The notes beneath the pieces are model-generated. The model did not search any database. It saw only the letters and a list, made by a program, of their open reading frames with translations, and was not told where the DNA came from. Positions 34,228 to 46,599 of a stretch of DNA of 64,000 nucleotides are shown here, in pieces. How positions within the stretch are numbered: position 1 is the stretch's first letter; each line of letters starts with the position of its first letter. The position numbers were made by a program, and so were the translations under genes. The stretch comes from Cephalotus follicularis (Eukaryota; Streptophyta; Magnoliopsida; Oxalidales; Cephalotaceae): contig BDDD01002878.1 in the NCBI GenBank assembly GCA_001972305.1, positions 63,468-127,467 of the forward strand, given 5' to 3'.

Positions 34228-34887
34228 AGATTTTCCGTCCTTTTATTAGTCTGGTTGACTGATAGATGGTATAATATGGATATACCATTAGATATTCTAT
34301 CATGGCACATTTATACTAAGCATGCATCTCATACATGTTATCATAACGGTAAAATCATGGAATTATAAACTAATAGTCTTATCCTAGGTAGTTTATTATA
34401 ATTGTTCTAATATCTCATACAAGCCATGGGTGTGATAAATATTACAATTTAAATTCTTCTATCTTCTCCATCGGTCTTTTGCTGTGGTGCTCGCCAAGAA
34501 AACAAACAACTTCTACTTATAACATAAAAAGAAACGTGATTTCAAATCAAGAGAATTTACAAGGGAAATAAAGAAAGTTACACCGATTACATATTATGAG
34601 AGAAAATGCATGAAAGCCTTAATCAAAAGAATATTACAACACCCATCATTAAAGCAATAAAACTACCATTCAACACTTGCATATATAAAACCATTCATCT
34701 AGCCTAAAGTCTATGATCTACCATCAAGCAAAAGCAATTCAATCTCATTTAATTTAATGTATAAGTATAAATGTATAAGTATAAATGAGCAATTATAGCA
34801 TCACATGCAAAAATTTGGAAAATATTCTTCAGGTCATTTTACTGACCTTATGGACTTCGGAAAAATTTAATAATTAGAAAGAGTTGT
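34228..34887 (-). other. Internal non-coding region of the coding-free copia element
   Basis: No coding homology. The stretch around 34340-34450 (cctaggtagtttattataattg ... catgggtgtgataa) resembles the copia-1 leader near 12010-12080. A 15-bp direct repeat (gtataagtataaat) is at 34760-34790. Confidence 0.5.
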
Positions 34888-35380
34888 TGTAATACCCTGT
34901 TCGTTCGTAAATGTATTTTTACGGGTTCGTAAATATATATTTTACGAATTTTATCTGTGTTTTCGGGCTTTTAATTTTGTTTAATTTTAAAAGTTCGGTT
35001 GACCGACGATTTGGGTTTATGTGAATTGTTCGGTATGATATCGGTCAGATATTTGGGTATGTTATGCTATGTTGGGTTTTATAAATTCTTATTTTAATCC
35101 AAAACATATTTTATTAAAACAAATTATTATTCTTTTATTTTAATATTCCTAAATTCCTTTTTCATTATTAATTCTTTTTCTTTTCTTTTTCCTATTTTAC
35201 CATTTTCTTCAACTTTCACTTTTGGATTTTGGATAAGTTTCAGTTATGATCAGTTTTTATATGTTATGCTTTAAACCATCACGTTTTTAATAAAGATGAA
35301 CCTTTTAACATGATATGATCTGTTTAGTTTTGGTATTATGCACTGTGGCGACTCCCACAGATCGGGGGTGTTACAGTCGT
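34883..35380 (+). mobile_element. Short solo gypsy LTR (34888-35375), TSD GTTGT/GTCGT
   Basis: Starts TGTAATACCCTGTTCGTTCG and ends GATCGGGGGTGTTACA. Flanks are GTTGT (34883-34887) and GTCGT (35376-35380), one transition apart. It is 488 bp and the same family as the G5 5' LTR (55760-56342). Its short form lacks the GTCGAC cluster and mid-region of longer relatives. Confidence 0.85.
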
Positions 35381-35413
35381 ATTTATTATGTCCACAACAT
35401 CTGAGGAACATAA

Positions 35414-35763
35414 TAAAATTTTGGGTTAAATCCATTTTTTTCCCATGAATTTTATACGTTGTGTCTCGTTGGCCCCCAAACTTTTTTTCATGTCAAAGTT
35501 GCCCCCAAACTCTTCTCCATTCATCACCGTTGCCTTACATCAAATATACCATCCAAAATCACCGTTAAATGACACGTGACAGGCAATTGGTGAGGGCCTC
35601 GTGTCACTTAACGGTGATTTTGGAAGAAAAATTTGATGGAAGGCAACAGTGATTAACGGAGAAGAGTTTTGGGGCAACTTTGAGAAGAAAAAAAGTTCGG
35701 GGGCCAACGAGACAGAATGTGTAAAGTTCAGGGGGGCAAAAATGGACTTATCCCTAAAATTTT
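35414..35763. mobile_element. Foldback MITE, MULE type, 9-bp TSD TAAAATTTT
   Basis: The element spans 35423-35754 (332 bp) between TAAAATTTT at 35414-35422 and 35755-35763. Ends are GGGTTAAATCCATTTTT and, inverted, GGGATAAGTCCATTTTT. The two halves are inverted repeats through most of their length (for example ctcgttggcccccaaact against gttcgggggccaacgag). Nine-base TSDs are characteristic of Mutator-like elements. No transposase is encoded. Confidence 0.9.
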
Positions 35764-36131
35764 ACTTTGTTTAAAGAAAGATACTATTCACTTTAGCTCA
35801 GGAATTACTAATCATTATATTAATAATCATCCATCAAATAATTAGGATTAGTAAATAGGGTTAGGGTTATAGATAATTAGGGTTTAACAAAATCTCTAGC
35901 AAGTGCCATGTGTCATCCATGCACACATATTCCGGAACCTTAATCCAACCGTTCATCGCATGATTCATCTTTAACCCTAAAAGTCAAGATCAAATCTTAG
36001 TCATCTATCTCATGGATTGATCTAAGGAAATCTTGAATCCTGACTGCATTTTATGAGATGTGATCTATACTTTAACTAAGTCAAGATAAACTTACACTAA
36101 TGCTTTTGATGACTTATATGGCCGACCAAGA
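35764..36131. other. Internal region between MITE and next LTR, no gene seen
   Basis: AT-rich, with a few telo-box-like AGGGTTT words near 35860-35890. Presumed interior of the coding-free copia element; nothing else recognised. Confidence 0.4.
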
Positions 36132-36242
36132 TGTAATACCCTGATTTGTTGCCTATATGCTTGTAGTCATATGATATGTGTTATGTAATTTTGTTTTGGA
36201 CCATTTGAAATTTGTTTCTGAATATTCGTTTTGTATTCTGGG

Positions 36243-36380
36243 CGTTAAGCGTCGACGCCTTTGTCCTAATCGTTGACACTTTAGTGTTATGGTTTTGACG
36301 TCAATGCCTTGCGTTCACATCGACGCCTTTTGCATGAACAGGCTTAAGCGCTGACGCTTTTGTATAACCATCGACGCTTT
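36243..36380. repeat. GTCGAC-core palindrome cluster (LTR 36132, first)
   Basis: Six or seven units: aagcgtcgacgcctttg, atcgttgacacttt, ttgacgtcaatgcc, acatcgacgcctttt, aagcgctgacgctttt, accatcgacgcttt. It starts about 110 bp into the LTR. Confidence 0.85.
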
Positions 36381-36957
36381 AGTCCTCTTCCTTATTTGTT
36401 CCAGATGGTGGTTTTGTTTTTGAAAGGAAAGATTTTTGCCTTATCTGTTTATCCATTTTTCCATATGAGTTTAGACACGTTCTGCACGTAAGGAAAGCCA
36501 TAATTTTACACATTTTTGCCTTTAAACCACGGATTCACCTCTTTAAAGACAAAATCACTGCACTTTTCAAAAACCATAAGAATATCTGTATCAACCGAAG
36601 CAGCCATTTTCTTGCACTGTTCTTCAACATTCTGGTGTTATATGGAGGTATTTTCTGAACCAAAGTTTTAGTTTTCATTTTGTAGTTTTGTTATCAATCA
36701 TTTGTTTGTATTAAAAGCATGGTAGAATCTGTTTTAATCATGATTTTGGAAGCCTGTTTTAAAGAATATTAATGTTGTTTTCTAATCTGATTATTCCTAT
36801 ATTTATATGTTTAAAATGCTATACTGATATTTTGTAATAGAGAAAACATGTTTTAGAACTTGTACACACTACTGTTTCATGATTCATGTTAAGAAAAATT
36901 GGGTTTTTATCATTATTTCAGCTGATTTTTGCAATTGTTTTTCATGTTTTTGACCTA

Positions 36958-37185
36958 AAGCATCGACGCCTATGTGTATAAAACTTGTTTTTAACGCCAT
37001 GCATGTGTTTAAGCATCGACTGTTTCGTTTTTACCGTCGACGCTTATGTCGTGAATGGTTATATGTTTTGTCAACGCTTTGTACAGCGCTTTGGTCCATG
37101 ACGTGTCGAAATCGTCAAAGCCTTCCGTTAAGCGTCGACTCTTATGTCATGCACGTTAACGCTTTTGTCCAAAACGTATACGCTT
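36958..37185. repeat. GTCGAC-core palindrome cluster (LTR 36132, second)
   Basis: Ten or so units such as gcatcgacgcctat, accgtcgacgcttatg, tgtcaacgcttt, aagcgtcgactctta and acgttaacgctttt. It lies downstream of the putative splice donor at 36648, unlike the first cluster. Confidence 0.82.
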
Positions 37186-38501
37186 TCTTCTGGCAGTTTG
37201 TAATTGTGTGTCTTTTGTTCTGTAATTCGTTTTTGGTTGGTATGGTAGGATTCCCAAAGCATCTGTTGTGACGTATAGGGTGATTCTGTACGTGTCGTTG
37301 ATTCGTTTTGTGATAGTTAGAGTTTGAACAGCTAAGGTACGGATTGTTCCTTCCTTGTTATCTCCTTCGGTTTTACTGAGATAAATTCGGTTTTGTTTTT
37401 ATGATGAAAGTACGGATTTCTTGTCCTTACTCTTTGGATTTTATTGGAATAAATTCAGTTTTATTACGTTGAATATTTCTGATTGTATTAATTATGTTTT
37501 GATGAATAATTGCATATTTTATTATAGAAATAAACAAGTATGATTTTCAATTAAGAAAGTATAATGATATTCTATAATGATGATTTTGGATATGTTCAGA
37601 AAATTCTCAAAAAATGTTTATGCTTTGAATTGTTTTAGATAAAACAATATTTTCTGAATAATGACATACAGATATATATCCACCTATGGGGGAACCATAG
37701 GCATGTCGTAGGCCTGACACGTGGACTTGACACTATCCCTAGCAGTGAGATTAGTATATGGTGTCTCTCTTTGATTTGATATCCTATGAATAGCATTTGG
37801 ATCCCACTTTGGATATATGCGTATGGGTCGACTCTAGGAATATTGTTAACGGATTTGGATTTTGGGGATTGATTGTATAGTGTCATACACGTCATTCCGT
37901 CGGAGCATGTGGGCATTGCAAACCCCTTGCATTTATTTATATATTTATATGTTCATCAGATATCTGTTATGAAATTATGAATCGGATAAAACTTGGAAAT
38001 TTATGAACTTCGGAAAAGTATGAATTTACAAAATTTTGAAATTTATGACTGTTTTATTAAAATATTCTGTATATTTTAACCATGTTTGCATGAATCGATG
38101 ATTTTCAGGTTCGAATGTTTTTCCTATATTATAAATTATCGTTTACTGCTTTATGTTATTATTCGTACTGAGATTTGCTCAGCCGAGATTTTGTTTTCCA
38201 TGCGGCAGGTTTTCAGGAGCATCGTGAGAATGTGTGATGAGAGGTGTCCACCCTATGCCTGAGGATCGTCTAGGAGTATGGTCCTATAAGGTTTCTGTTG
38301 TTTTGTGGTCATGATTAGGCCAGTTTTATAAACAATATTTTGGCTTCGGATTATGTTGTGACTTTCAGACTATGATTTTCAGACTTTGATTTTGTTATCA
38401 GATTATGTTTTAGACCACCGCGTTTTGAATAAAGTTAAGTTTTATATTTGACCTGTTTTATTATCTGTCCTGTGAGCGCTTCCACCTTTGGGGGTGTTAT
38501 A

Positions 38502-38699
38502 AAAAACTTCCCCAATAGTCAACAACTTTAACTATACTCACACTCCATCAATTCTCACATCAATGCAACTCTTGTCACCAAAATTGAAATGATAAAAGTA
38601 AGTAAGGTTATATGACTTATTACTCTCACTAATTACGAAGTATTAACATCAAACTATATGTTATAATTCAATGTTATCAATGTCGTTAATGTCACATGT
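38502..38699. other. Short interior segment, no gene seen
   Basis: AT-rich sequence between two LTRs, presumed interior of the coding-free copia element. No motif or reading frame of note. Confidence 0.35.
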
Positions 38700-40178
38700 C
38701 TTTATCCTTAGTAAACCGTCCCATGAACAAGAGACAAACTCCATTAATGGTCGTTTGAAGCTACTAGGCCCAAAATTTTCGAGAGCGCCAGCCGACTGTT
38801 CAGTAGGAACATCTGACTGCTCAATGGAACCAGCCGACTGTGCTTGGGAGCCAGTCGACTGTCCATGTTTTCTTCTAGAAAATGCCTATAGAGGCTTGAG
38901 TAGCCGACTGCTGGAAGGCAGCAGCCGACTGTAGAGTGAAAACAGCTGACTGCCAACAAGGGGCAGCCGACTGGCGACTGTAAGTAGAAAACAGCCGATT
39001 GTCAAGGACTGTTTTGCATTGTGAGGATATGTGTGCATCGTGAAATGTTATGAACTGAAATGTGAATTGTGATTACTGATTGTAAAACTGTTTTATCATT
39101 TTTGGAAGTGCATACATGATTATTATAAATCATTATTTTGTATGAAAATGTATGTTGTAAGCAAAATATATATTTTCGGAAGATTGTGAAAATGGATTCC
39201 AAAACATTGTGAACTGAGATTTGTAACATCGTGAACTAAGAACTGCGACATCGTGAAAATGGGTTTTTTTTCAAGTATTTTTATTTTATAAATTACTAGG
39301 AAAACTGATTTGAGTACCGAGATGATTGTGATTGTGATTTTGACTCTGACTTTGAGATGATTGTGATTTTGACTATGATAATGATTGTGATTGTGGCCGT
39401 ACTAGTTTCGTGGTGGAGATGCCAACGATGACTAGTGGTCGGGTTGACTCAGGGGCCAGGAGATGGCTGGGTAACTCACTGTACCGTGACCTGCTTCATG
39501 CCATCCAGAGTCGGGGCCGATGACAGGAGTACGATGTTGGGGCCAGGAGTTGGCGACGCTCTTCGTACCCATCGTGAACTGTTTGGATCCTTTGGACATC
39601 ATTGTGAACCGTGAAAATGTGGCTTTTTAACATCATGAACTATGATATTGTGGCTTTTGGCATATGTATATATATATATATGCATCGAGATATAGTATAT
39701 ACTGCATCATGGTGCATTCATTTCATGGCTTTGTTTATCTTTGACCGTAACTTACACTTATGACTTAGCCGAGTGAGGACAAAGGCTAACCCCCTACTGT
39801 TGCAGATTGATGCAGCATTCTGGATATCGCTGGCATGGTCGTATCGAAAGAAAGAGGGAGTTTTATTTATTTGAATAAATGTCAAACAATGTATTGAGAC
39901 ATGTTTTACTTTGGATTACTGTATTGATATTTTTATTGGTGTTGACCGACTTTTGATCACGCTCCGTTTTTGGGATTTTTAACAATGACTTATTGATGCT
40001 AATTGTAGGAATCATGTGGTATGGGACGCATGGTTCTGTTTACTTCCAGCTTCTTGTTAAAGGCTTCTGTAAGATATTCTTGGTATTTAAAGTTTTAAAT
40101 TTTACCATATTTGCATAAGCTGAATATTTATGTTGAATTGCCATGACTTTTAAGTTGTCAATGAAACGGGGTATGACA
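38700..40178 (+). mobile_element. Gypsy LTR fragment, 5' end missing
   Basis: Ends GAAACGGGGTATGACA at 40178. The last 190 bp align with solo LTR 8010-8208. No TGTAACGCC start is present, so the left limit is approximate. It contains a CAGCCGACTG cluster, a (tgattgtgattt)n-like simple repeat near 39325-39395, and ctaaccccctactgttgcag (near 39787-39805), which matches 63761-63781. Confidence 0.7.
38789..39001. repeat. GTCGAC-core palindrome cluster, CAGCCGACTG type
   Basis: Five GCCGACTG units, one CAGTCGACTG, and variants catctgactg, cagctgactg and cagccgattg. The dominant core here is GCCGAC, one step from GTCGAC. Confidence 0.82.
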
Positions 40179-41495
40179 TACAAGCTTTAGGGAAATGAAG
40201 ACATAGCCTTGTTAGCTTCTAACTCTTAGTTTATATAATAAGTTAAGAGAAGACTCTTACTACCTTTAACTAGACCAAGTGAAAGGTAGACAAGTTATAT
40301 TTAAATGTAACATGTAATCAATCACATTAATTACTTTAGCTTATCTCATAAGCATAGTTTAATTATACTAATCACATTAGCATAATTAATTATCTCTCTC
40401 ATACTCTTGCAATCTCACACTTGTATTTTGTGTGACTCTATATGCTCATAATTACGGTGTCCGTAGGGTTAATCATAACACTTATGATTCCCCAATTAGT
40501 CAATTTTAATCGCATTAAAAAATTCTAATCATAAGAAGAAATTAAACCCTAACTTTAATTCTTCATTAAATGAGATTGATAATCTATTGATCTCAATCAT
40601 CCTCTAATCAACGTCGACATTTCACACCCTTAGGTAATATGAATTAACATTGATCCTCGAACTACAGTTACGTGCATGTATAATCCCTCTATTGACAATG
40701 CTCGAATTAAACCTAGGGCATGACACATGGCAGGCCCTAATAAATTATTCATTAAAATGATATCATAGGTAATTAGCTATCACGATCAAATTAGAAACTG
40801 TTTCTAATTAACTGATCTTTGATATTAAAACCAACATTCCAATACCTTTTCATACTGGCTAGGAAATCTTACAACTAACAACCCTAAGCATAATCTCCAT
40901 TTACTAGGAGTGGTAGATTCAATATTGGTCATTCACATATCCCCATGCATAATTTTCCAAGCATAATCAATACCTGTATACTTCTCGTGGTTAGCTAACG
41001 TACTTAAGTATTATCCAAACATGATATCTTACACACAAGATACCATGTGGTGGCACAAGGTCTAAGGACCACTCACTATTGCAATACATGAATCTTGTCT
41101 GACATGTATCCATACATGAATTCTTTGTGCGAGCCACTTTAGTGAACTCTAATTGTTATGAGCATCCACGCGTATGCCATATAGTCACTACATGAAGACT
41201 TGAGAGAACAGTCAACACCTTCAATGAGCTGGCATACAATGTGGTAGTCTATCTGGAATACATATGTCCATGTATGTAATCCTACTATCGATGTGCTAAG
41301 TCTCACAACATGATCTCGTCATGGTCTTAGTCATTATACTTTATTCTATGGACATCCATTTAATATATATACAAACATATATAAATGAACAATCAACATT
41401 GATTAATATAAAGAATATCCTTTATTTAACTATAATGCTTATTACAAACTATTGTTATTACAAGATAACTTGGCTTGCAGGATTTATCCCTTACA
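40179..41495 (-). mobile_element. Coding-free element, right (5') LTR; empty site for the gene fragment
   Basis: Aligns with 32215-33428 plus 34117-34227 without the 688-bp insert. ATGAA at 41385-41389 is the single-copy counterpart of the duplicated junction. The minus-strand start is TGTAAGGGATAAA at 41495. The left end is cut off by the gypsy LTR fragment ending at 40178. Confidence 0.75.
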
Positions 41496-42188
41496 AGACC
41501 TTATAAAACTGATGACCAAAGGACAAGACTCGTACAATGCCAGAGAAGTTGATGTAATCAAGAAGTGAAAAACTGCATTGTAGAGGTTGTTGTTACGAAG
41601 CAAAGAGGACAAGCATAAACTCCACATAGAAGAACTACTCCGATATAGCACTAACCCTTCACCGAGGGGATAACCGAGGAACCCATGCGAAAGGGATTTA
41701 AGCTCCTTCAGTTTGAAAGGAATGACGGAGGAGGCGATCCAAGAGACCACTTGGTCAGTTTTGAGGACTTTATGATCATCCACATCATGAGGGATGATAT
41801 AAAATGTTAGTTGTTGTCGGGATCTCTCAAAGGGCCGACTAGATCATGGTTTGGAACTATTCCACTGAATTCCATCTCATCATTCAATGAGTTAAGTAGG
41901 CAAGTCATTACCTACTTCATCAGTAGTATGAGGCAAAGAAAGACCACCATAAATCTATTCGACGTCAAACAAAAGAGAAGAATCCCTCTAAGATTATGTC
42001 AAGAGATTATGATCAAAAGCTGACGAGGTCCAACATCTTGATCAATCAGTGGCAACAACTTTTATGAAGGGATTAAAACCAAGAAGGTTCCATGAATCCT
42101 TGGTGAAAAGGGAGGCAAAAACCCTATCCAACTTCTTGGCTAGGGCTGAGGAATACATCAATTTGGAAGACACCATTTCATCCAGACT

Positions 42189-43961
42189 AAATGTGTAACG
42201 CCCCCGATCCGAGTTCACTTTATGCTCAAAGTGAACTACAAGGATTCGGTGCGTTACGTGGGGCTGAAGCCTTTGATCCTTTAACAATCTTACTAATTAC
42301 TAATATTTTCCCAATTTCTCATAATCTCAAATATAATTTGCAACATTTAATGCTAAACTTTAAAATGTCATACTCTCTTAGAAACATCGTAAACCATAAC
42401 GATCATAGTCAATGTATTTATAAAATATCATCATGATACATTAAACAGTAGAAAACATTAACTTATTACATCAAAAGCAGTTTATGCAAAACATTAATGT
42501 ATAACATAATTTCCTTTCCAAAACTTCTTTTACAAACTTCCTTTGAAGCTCGAAATCTCTTCGTTCATCCATTCCCTGGAAAATTTTATTTAAAACAAAA
42601 CATTGAAAGGAATGAGCTTAAATAGCCCAGTAAGGGTTTCAAAATAAACATTTCATAACAATCACTCTTTTATGTTCATATCTCATGAAACAGAACATTT
42701 CATTTCTTTTTCTGATCATATCTCATGAATCAAAACATTTCATAAATAACTGAGGGGTAGTATAAACTTAAATAACCCAATTGAAACCTTTTACTTCACT
42801 GGGGCATTATGCACTCCCCGATTACTATCCTTACATCACATGCATGTCTGTGAACACTCTCATTTAATCCTTCTCGGATTAATCCCCATTGGATCGCAAT
42901 CCAAGAGTTGTTCATCTCAGTTTATTATCTTTTCATAAAATCATTTCTTAATACTTTGAGTGATTAGCTCAAGATATTCATAAAAATAGATTCATACAAC
43001 ATTTATAAAACTGAATTTACATAGAGCAATATAAAAAACAATAAAACTATAGTAGACATTTCAATACTTTCATAATGATAAAATCATAATTTTCACTAAG
43101 AAATAACAACAGAATATGAGCAGTAATTTTAAACATATAATTTCATTGGTAGAAATTCGAAATACATAAAACATAACAATCTGTTGCATAATTTTCCATA
43201 AATAACAGAGAATACTTTAAAAAATGAGTAAGCATAAAATACTTTGGCAAAAATGGTAGAATAAAATGCTTTAGAAAAATAAGTAAGAATCATTACTTTG
43301 CTTTAATCTCCTTCTCTCCTTTTCTACACCGAAGTAATTTCAATAGAATTCTCCTTCTCTTCTCTCATCTACTTTCTTCTCTTTTCTCTCTTCACTCTTT
43401 TCTCTTCACTCCTCTCTTCAGCTCAGTAATTTTTTTTAGCAGAAGTTACCTCCGTATTTATAGGAGAGTAACTTAGTCTGTAAGTTTTACGCCACCGACG
43501 TTCTGCCGCCGCCCATGTGCTTCTCTTTCTCCATATTAACGACACTTGTCATTTTTTTATCTTAAAATAATAACAATCAGTTAAAATATCTCAATTCTTT
43601 CATCCGATTGATGACATCTATCCATTATTATTATCATTAACTCACAAAACGACAAAAAAAGATAAGTGTCGGCGCTTTAACCTCAAGGCGCTGCTGCTTT
43701 CCCACTAAGCGTCACCGGTTGAACACATAAGCGTCGCCGCTTTCCCACTACACTATAAAAAACCATCAACGCTTAAGCTAATAAGTTTGGTGTGTTTTGG
43801 GGTACGAAATCAGACGACGCTTTGTGTACACTGAAGACTAACCGTCGACGCTTTAAATGCTATAAAAGGCAAAACATACACACAACACACCATACGACAC
43901 TTAGAACAACCATATTTCCATAAACAATAACTTCAACAAAATTTTAGGTCATTACAAAATG
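42189..43961 (-). mobile_element. Solo gypsy LTR (42194-43956) with TSD AAATG
   Basis: AAATG at 42189-42193 and 43957-43961. The minus strand starts TGTAATGACCTAAAATT and ends CGGGGGCGTTACA. It is the same family as the plus-strand LTR starting at 59278 (TGTAATGACCCGAATTT): 42830-42910 matches the inverse of 60810-60945. It has a GTCGAC-core cluster about 100-290 bp from its start and a pyrimidine-rich stretch (43310-43430). Confidence 0.92.
43665..43855. repeat. GTCGAC-core palindrome cluster (LTR 42194)
   Basis: Units include aagtgtcggcgcttt, aaggcgctgctgctttccc, aagcgtcaccggtt, aagcgtcgccgctttccc, accatcaacgctta, gacgacgctttg and accgtcgacgcttt. The ctttccc spacer recurs here and at 23841-23900, in a different family. 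Confidence 0.8.
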
Positions 43962-44138
43962 ATAACGCAAGAGCATTGAAACAATGGGATGAGAGATAGA
44001 GGGATAGGTCGAGATAGTGGTGATTACAATGACGAAGGGAGAGGTAGAGACTATGGTGGGGCCCGAGATGATAGAAGAGTTTAAATTGACCGGCAAGCTA
44101 AACCATTCTAAGCTAAGAATCTAGGGTGAGACCAAAGA

Positions 44139-44643
44139 TGTTGAAAACTTTTAGAGGTGTTATGGTGACATTAGGTCGTAGGTGCTAAAATGGTCCAACT
44201 TTGATTTTTCAATCAAATAAATCCAAGAAAGGGAACATCCTAAATACATCTATGTTCAAAATCAACCACAACATGCCTAGGATCACTAATTGCCAATCCA
44301 ATTGAACCAAACACAAATTCTTGCCATAAAGGCCACGGGTTCAAGCATATACATCTTCGGGTCTAACAAAAAAATGCAACTACGGTTCGGCAAGTAAACC
44401 GTAGCATACCCGTGGCTTCCAAAGTAAGAAAACCTTAGGATTTTGGCCATGGTGTCTCCAAGATGTCAACACACAAAGTGCTAGGGTTTCCATCATGAAA
44501 CCATAGCTTGGAAGAAAATAAATGAAAAAGAAGAAAAGAGAAAAGGAAGGAAGAAAAGATTATTACCACAAGTGTTGGCTCCTTCCTTCAAGCGCTCTCT
44601 CTACACTTCTAGGTTCTTTTCTTCTTGTACTCCAAGCACCAAA
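44139..44643 (-). mobile_element. Minus-strand copia LTR, piece 1 (LTR end)
   Basis: The reverse complement resembles the telo-box-rich later half of the copia-3 LTR. A plausible LTR terminus is TGTTGAAAAC at 44139. It is interrupted by G4 at 44644 (TSD CCAAA) and continues at 54201. Confidence 0.6.
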
Positions 44644-45029
44644 TGTAAGGCCCCAAATTTTATAAATAATTGTTTTAATATTGGCACAGTGTATGACCGT
44701 ATTGAGCCGCTGGAGCCCGAATCGATAAAAAGCATCGCGTATTGGAGCCGCAAATTATAAGGCCCAAAATGATTAATAAAGCCCATTTTTAATGCGCGAC
44801 AATAAGTCCCTATGTTCGCATTTTTATTACGATTATTTTGGTACCTGTTCGGATAATTAATATTGCCATTTTTGGATTAAACGGGACCCATGCCATAGTA
44901 TTTTGGCTGGTAAATACCAAGAAAGGAAGCAGAAATTGAACAAAAGACAAAGAAATGACACACGGGCGCATAAGGCGCTCGTGCAAAGAAAGAAGAAGAC
45001 AGACATGAGGGAGACATCGGGAGCACGCT

Positions 45030-45061
<32 letters not shown>

Positions 45062-46192
45062 GGAGAGAGTCTGGGAGAGAGATCGGGAGAGTGCGCCGGA
45101 CCAGGAAAGCATGGCGGTCAACCCAGGCGTGCCATCTGTCGGGGTTCCCCTCTTTTCTCTTCTTTTTTTTCTCCTTTGTTGTCACTGTGCATGCCATCTG
45201 TCGGCGTTTCCTGGTGCCGTTAACGTCGTGGATAGAGGGGTTTTCATCTAGAAGGCCCGCTCTATCCATTTTGACCACCGGTGAGGCGTGGTTTGGCCAG
45301 AATCGGCCGGGAGGTGTCAACTGAGTCGACTTGGCGAGTCGACTCACGGCTGCCTAAGACCACGCAATGTGCACCAAGTCTCAATGAGTTAAGGGCTTAG
45401 ACGTGTTTGTCTGGTGGTTGTGATGCGTTTTATGGTGTTGGCCGGAGCAGTGGTTGACTTGCGAGTCAGCTCAGTGAGTTGAACTCACTGGCCAGCCGTG
45501 ACAGCGCGTTTCACGTTGAGTCACGGCGAGTTACGGCCACCAATGGACTGGGTGAGGGATTTTAAGGTCGGTTAAGGCGTTTTGGAGTGTTGACCGGAAC
45601 TGTTCAAGTCTGACGAGTTGACTCAGTGAGTCGAACTCACTGGCCGGCCGTGACAGCGCGTTTCACGGTGAGTTACAGAGAGCCTCTGATGGTTTTGAAC
45701 ATATCGTCCAATGTGGAACCTGTTTTATGGCTTTCGCCGGAGCTGAATGAGTTGACCGGAAACTGGTCGAAGCTCTGATGGTGGCTGTTTTTGGTTTTCA
45801 TGCGTAGAGTGTAACGGAAATGTGTTGTGCATGCAAGATAAAGAAAACGATCAAGGATAAACGAAATGATCAAGGATAGGGGATTTTCGAGCTTTACGAG
45901 CTCAGTTGCTATGAGGTAGGTTATACTATTGCTTGCATTACATTCATGTATTCTAAATGATTATTTGGATTGATATGTGTACGAATTGTACTTGTATAGA
46001 TGCATGATTGTATATATATATATAATTGCATATGGCATATGATATAAGGGTTCGACGTTGAATTAAGAGGATATGAGTTCTTGCCTTCTCTTAATTCATG
46101 GGCTATGGGATGAATCTTAAAAGCTTTGAACAGTTTTGGGACATAGTTCCAATGATTTACGAACTCTTTCACAAACTACATTTTCTATCAAA

Positions 46193-46402
46193 ACCGTCGA
46201 TGCTTTATGCTTTCAAAACTAAACCTATCGACACTTTTATGTGTTAAACTTATAGTCGACGCTTTTATGTGTTAAACTTACAGTCGACGCCTTTATGAGT
46301 TAAACCAAACAGTCAACGCCTTATGCTTTAAAACAAACCGTTGACGTTTTATACTTGTGCTTTTTAAAACTGTTAACGCCCGGGGCTAAGCATCGACGCT
46401 CA
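46193..46402. repeat. GTCGAC-core palindrome cluster, present only in the G4 5' LTR
   Basis: Eight units with a ~30-bp period and recurring spacers (ttttatgtgttaaactta): accgtcgatgc, ctatcgacac, tagtcgacgc, cagtcgacgc, cagtcaacgc, ccgttgacgt, ctgttaacgc, gcatcgacgc. The equivalent place in the 3' LTR (52677 onward) carries unrelated sequence. Confidence 0.88.
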
Positions 46403-46599
46403 GTGCCCAATTCAGCCCAAACACACTGTTTTACATGGTTTTCGATCCAAAATGGTTTTATCTTCAACCGGATTACATAGAAAGCCTCCCTAAGGCTTTG
46501 TAACCTATGGAAATCCTTATGTATCACTTTTGATTTCTAAATCGATGTTCAAGTGAAGTTTTAAGGAAATTACTCAATAAAAGAGTTTTACGCAAATGG

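Larger units (their letters stand above)
36132..38501 (+). mobile_element. Long solo gypsy LTR
   Basis: Starts TGTAATACCCTGATTTG and ends near CTTTGGGGGTGTTATA, where TA probably replaces CA. The segment around 37678-37740 matches 57893-57960 in G5, and 38175-38220 matches 58395-58450. It holds two GTCGAC-core clusters. A clear TSD is not visible (CAAGA against AAAAA). About 2.37 kb. Confidence 0.75.
29381..41495 (-). mobile_element. Coding-free copia-type element (LARD/TRIM-like), heavily invaded
   Basis: The proposed limits are TSD AGACC (29376-29380, 41496-41500). The left LTR (to 34227) and right LTR (40179-41495) align over about 1.2 kb, and their minus-strand starts are TGTTAGGGATAAG and TGTAAGGGATAAA. 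The sequence between them, once guests are excluded (34228-34887, 35764-36131, 38502-38700), is about 1.3 kb and shows no gag or pol. Its start resembles the copia-1 leader. The right LTR is truncated at 40178. The element would have depended on a coding copia partner for mobility. The outer left limit is the weakest point. Confidence 0.5.
41501..44138 (+). pseudogene. Gypsy gag remnant, split by a solo LTR
   Basis: The plus strand reads a Retrotrans_gag-type core: PFTEGITEEPMRKGFKLLQF (41655-41715), then GGDPRDHLVSFEDFMIIHIMR (around 41730-41795), and from 41811 SGSLKGPTRSWFGTIP, SFNELSRQVITYFISSMRQRK. The DP-DHL...GSLKG-A-RSWF layout is typical of gag in the large Tat/Ogre/Athila-like gypsy group. 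A stop lies near 41803 and another near 42022. The frame leads into the solo LTR at 42194; the continuation at 43962 is arginine/aspartate-rich (for example RGIGRDSGDYND), a plausible gag tail. Pol is not in the window. Confidence 0.75.

Noticed and set aside
36127-38506. TSD for the solo LTR 36132-38501
   Set aside because: The flanks CAAGA and AAAAA match at only three of five bases, so no duplication is claimed.
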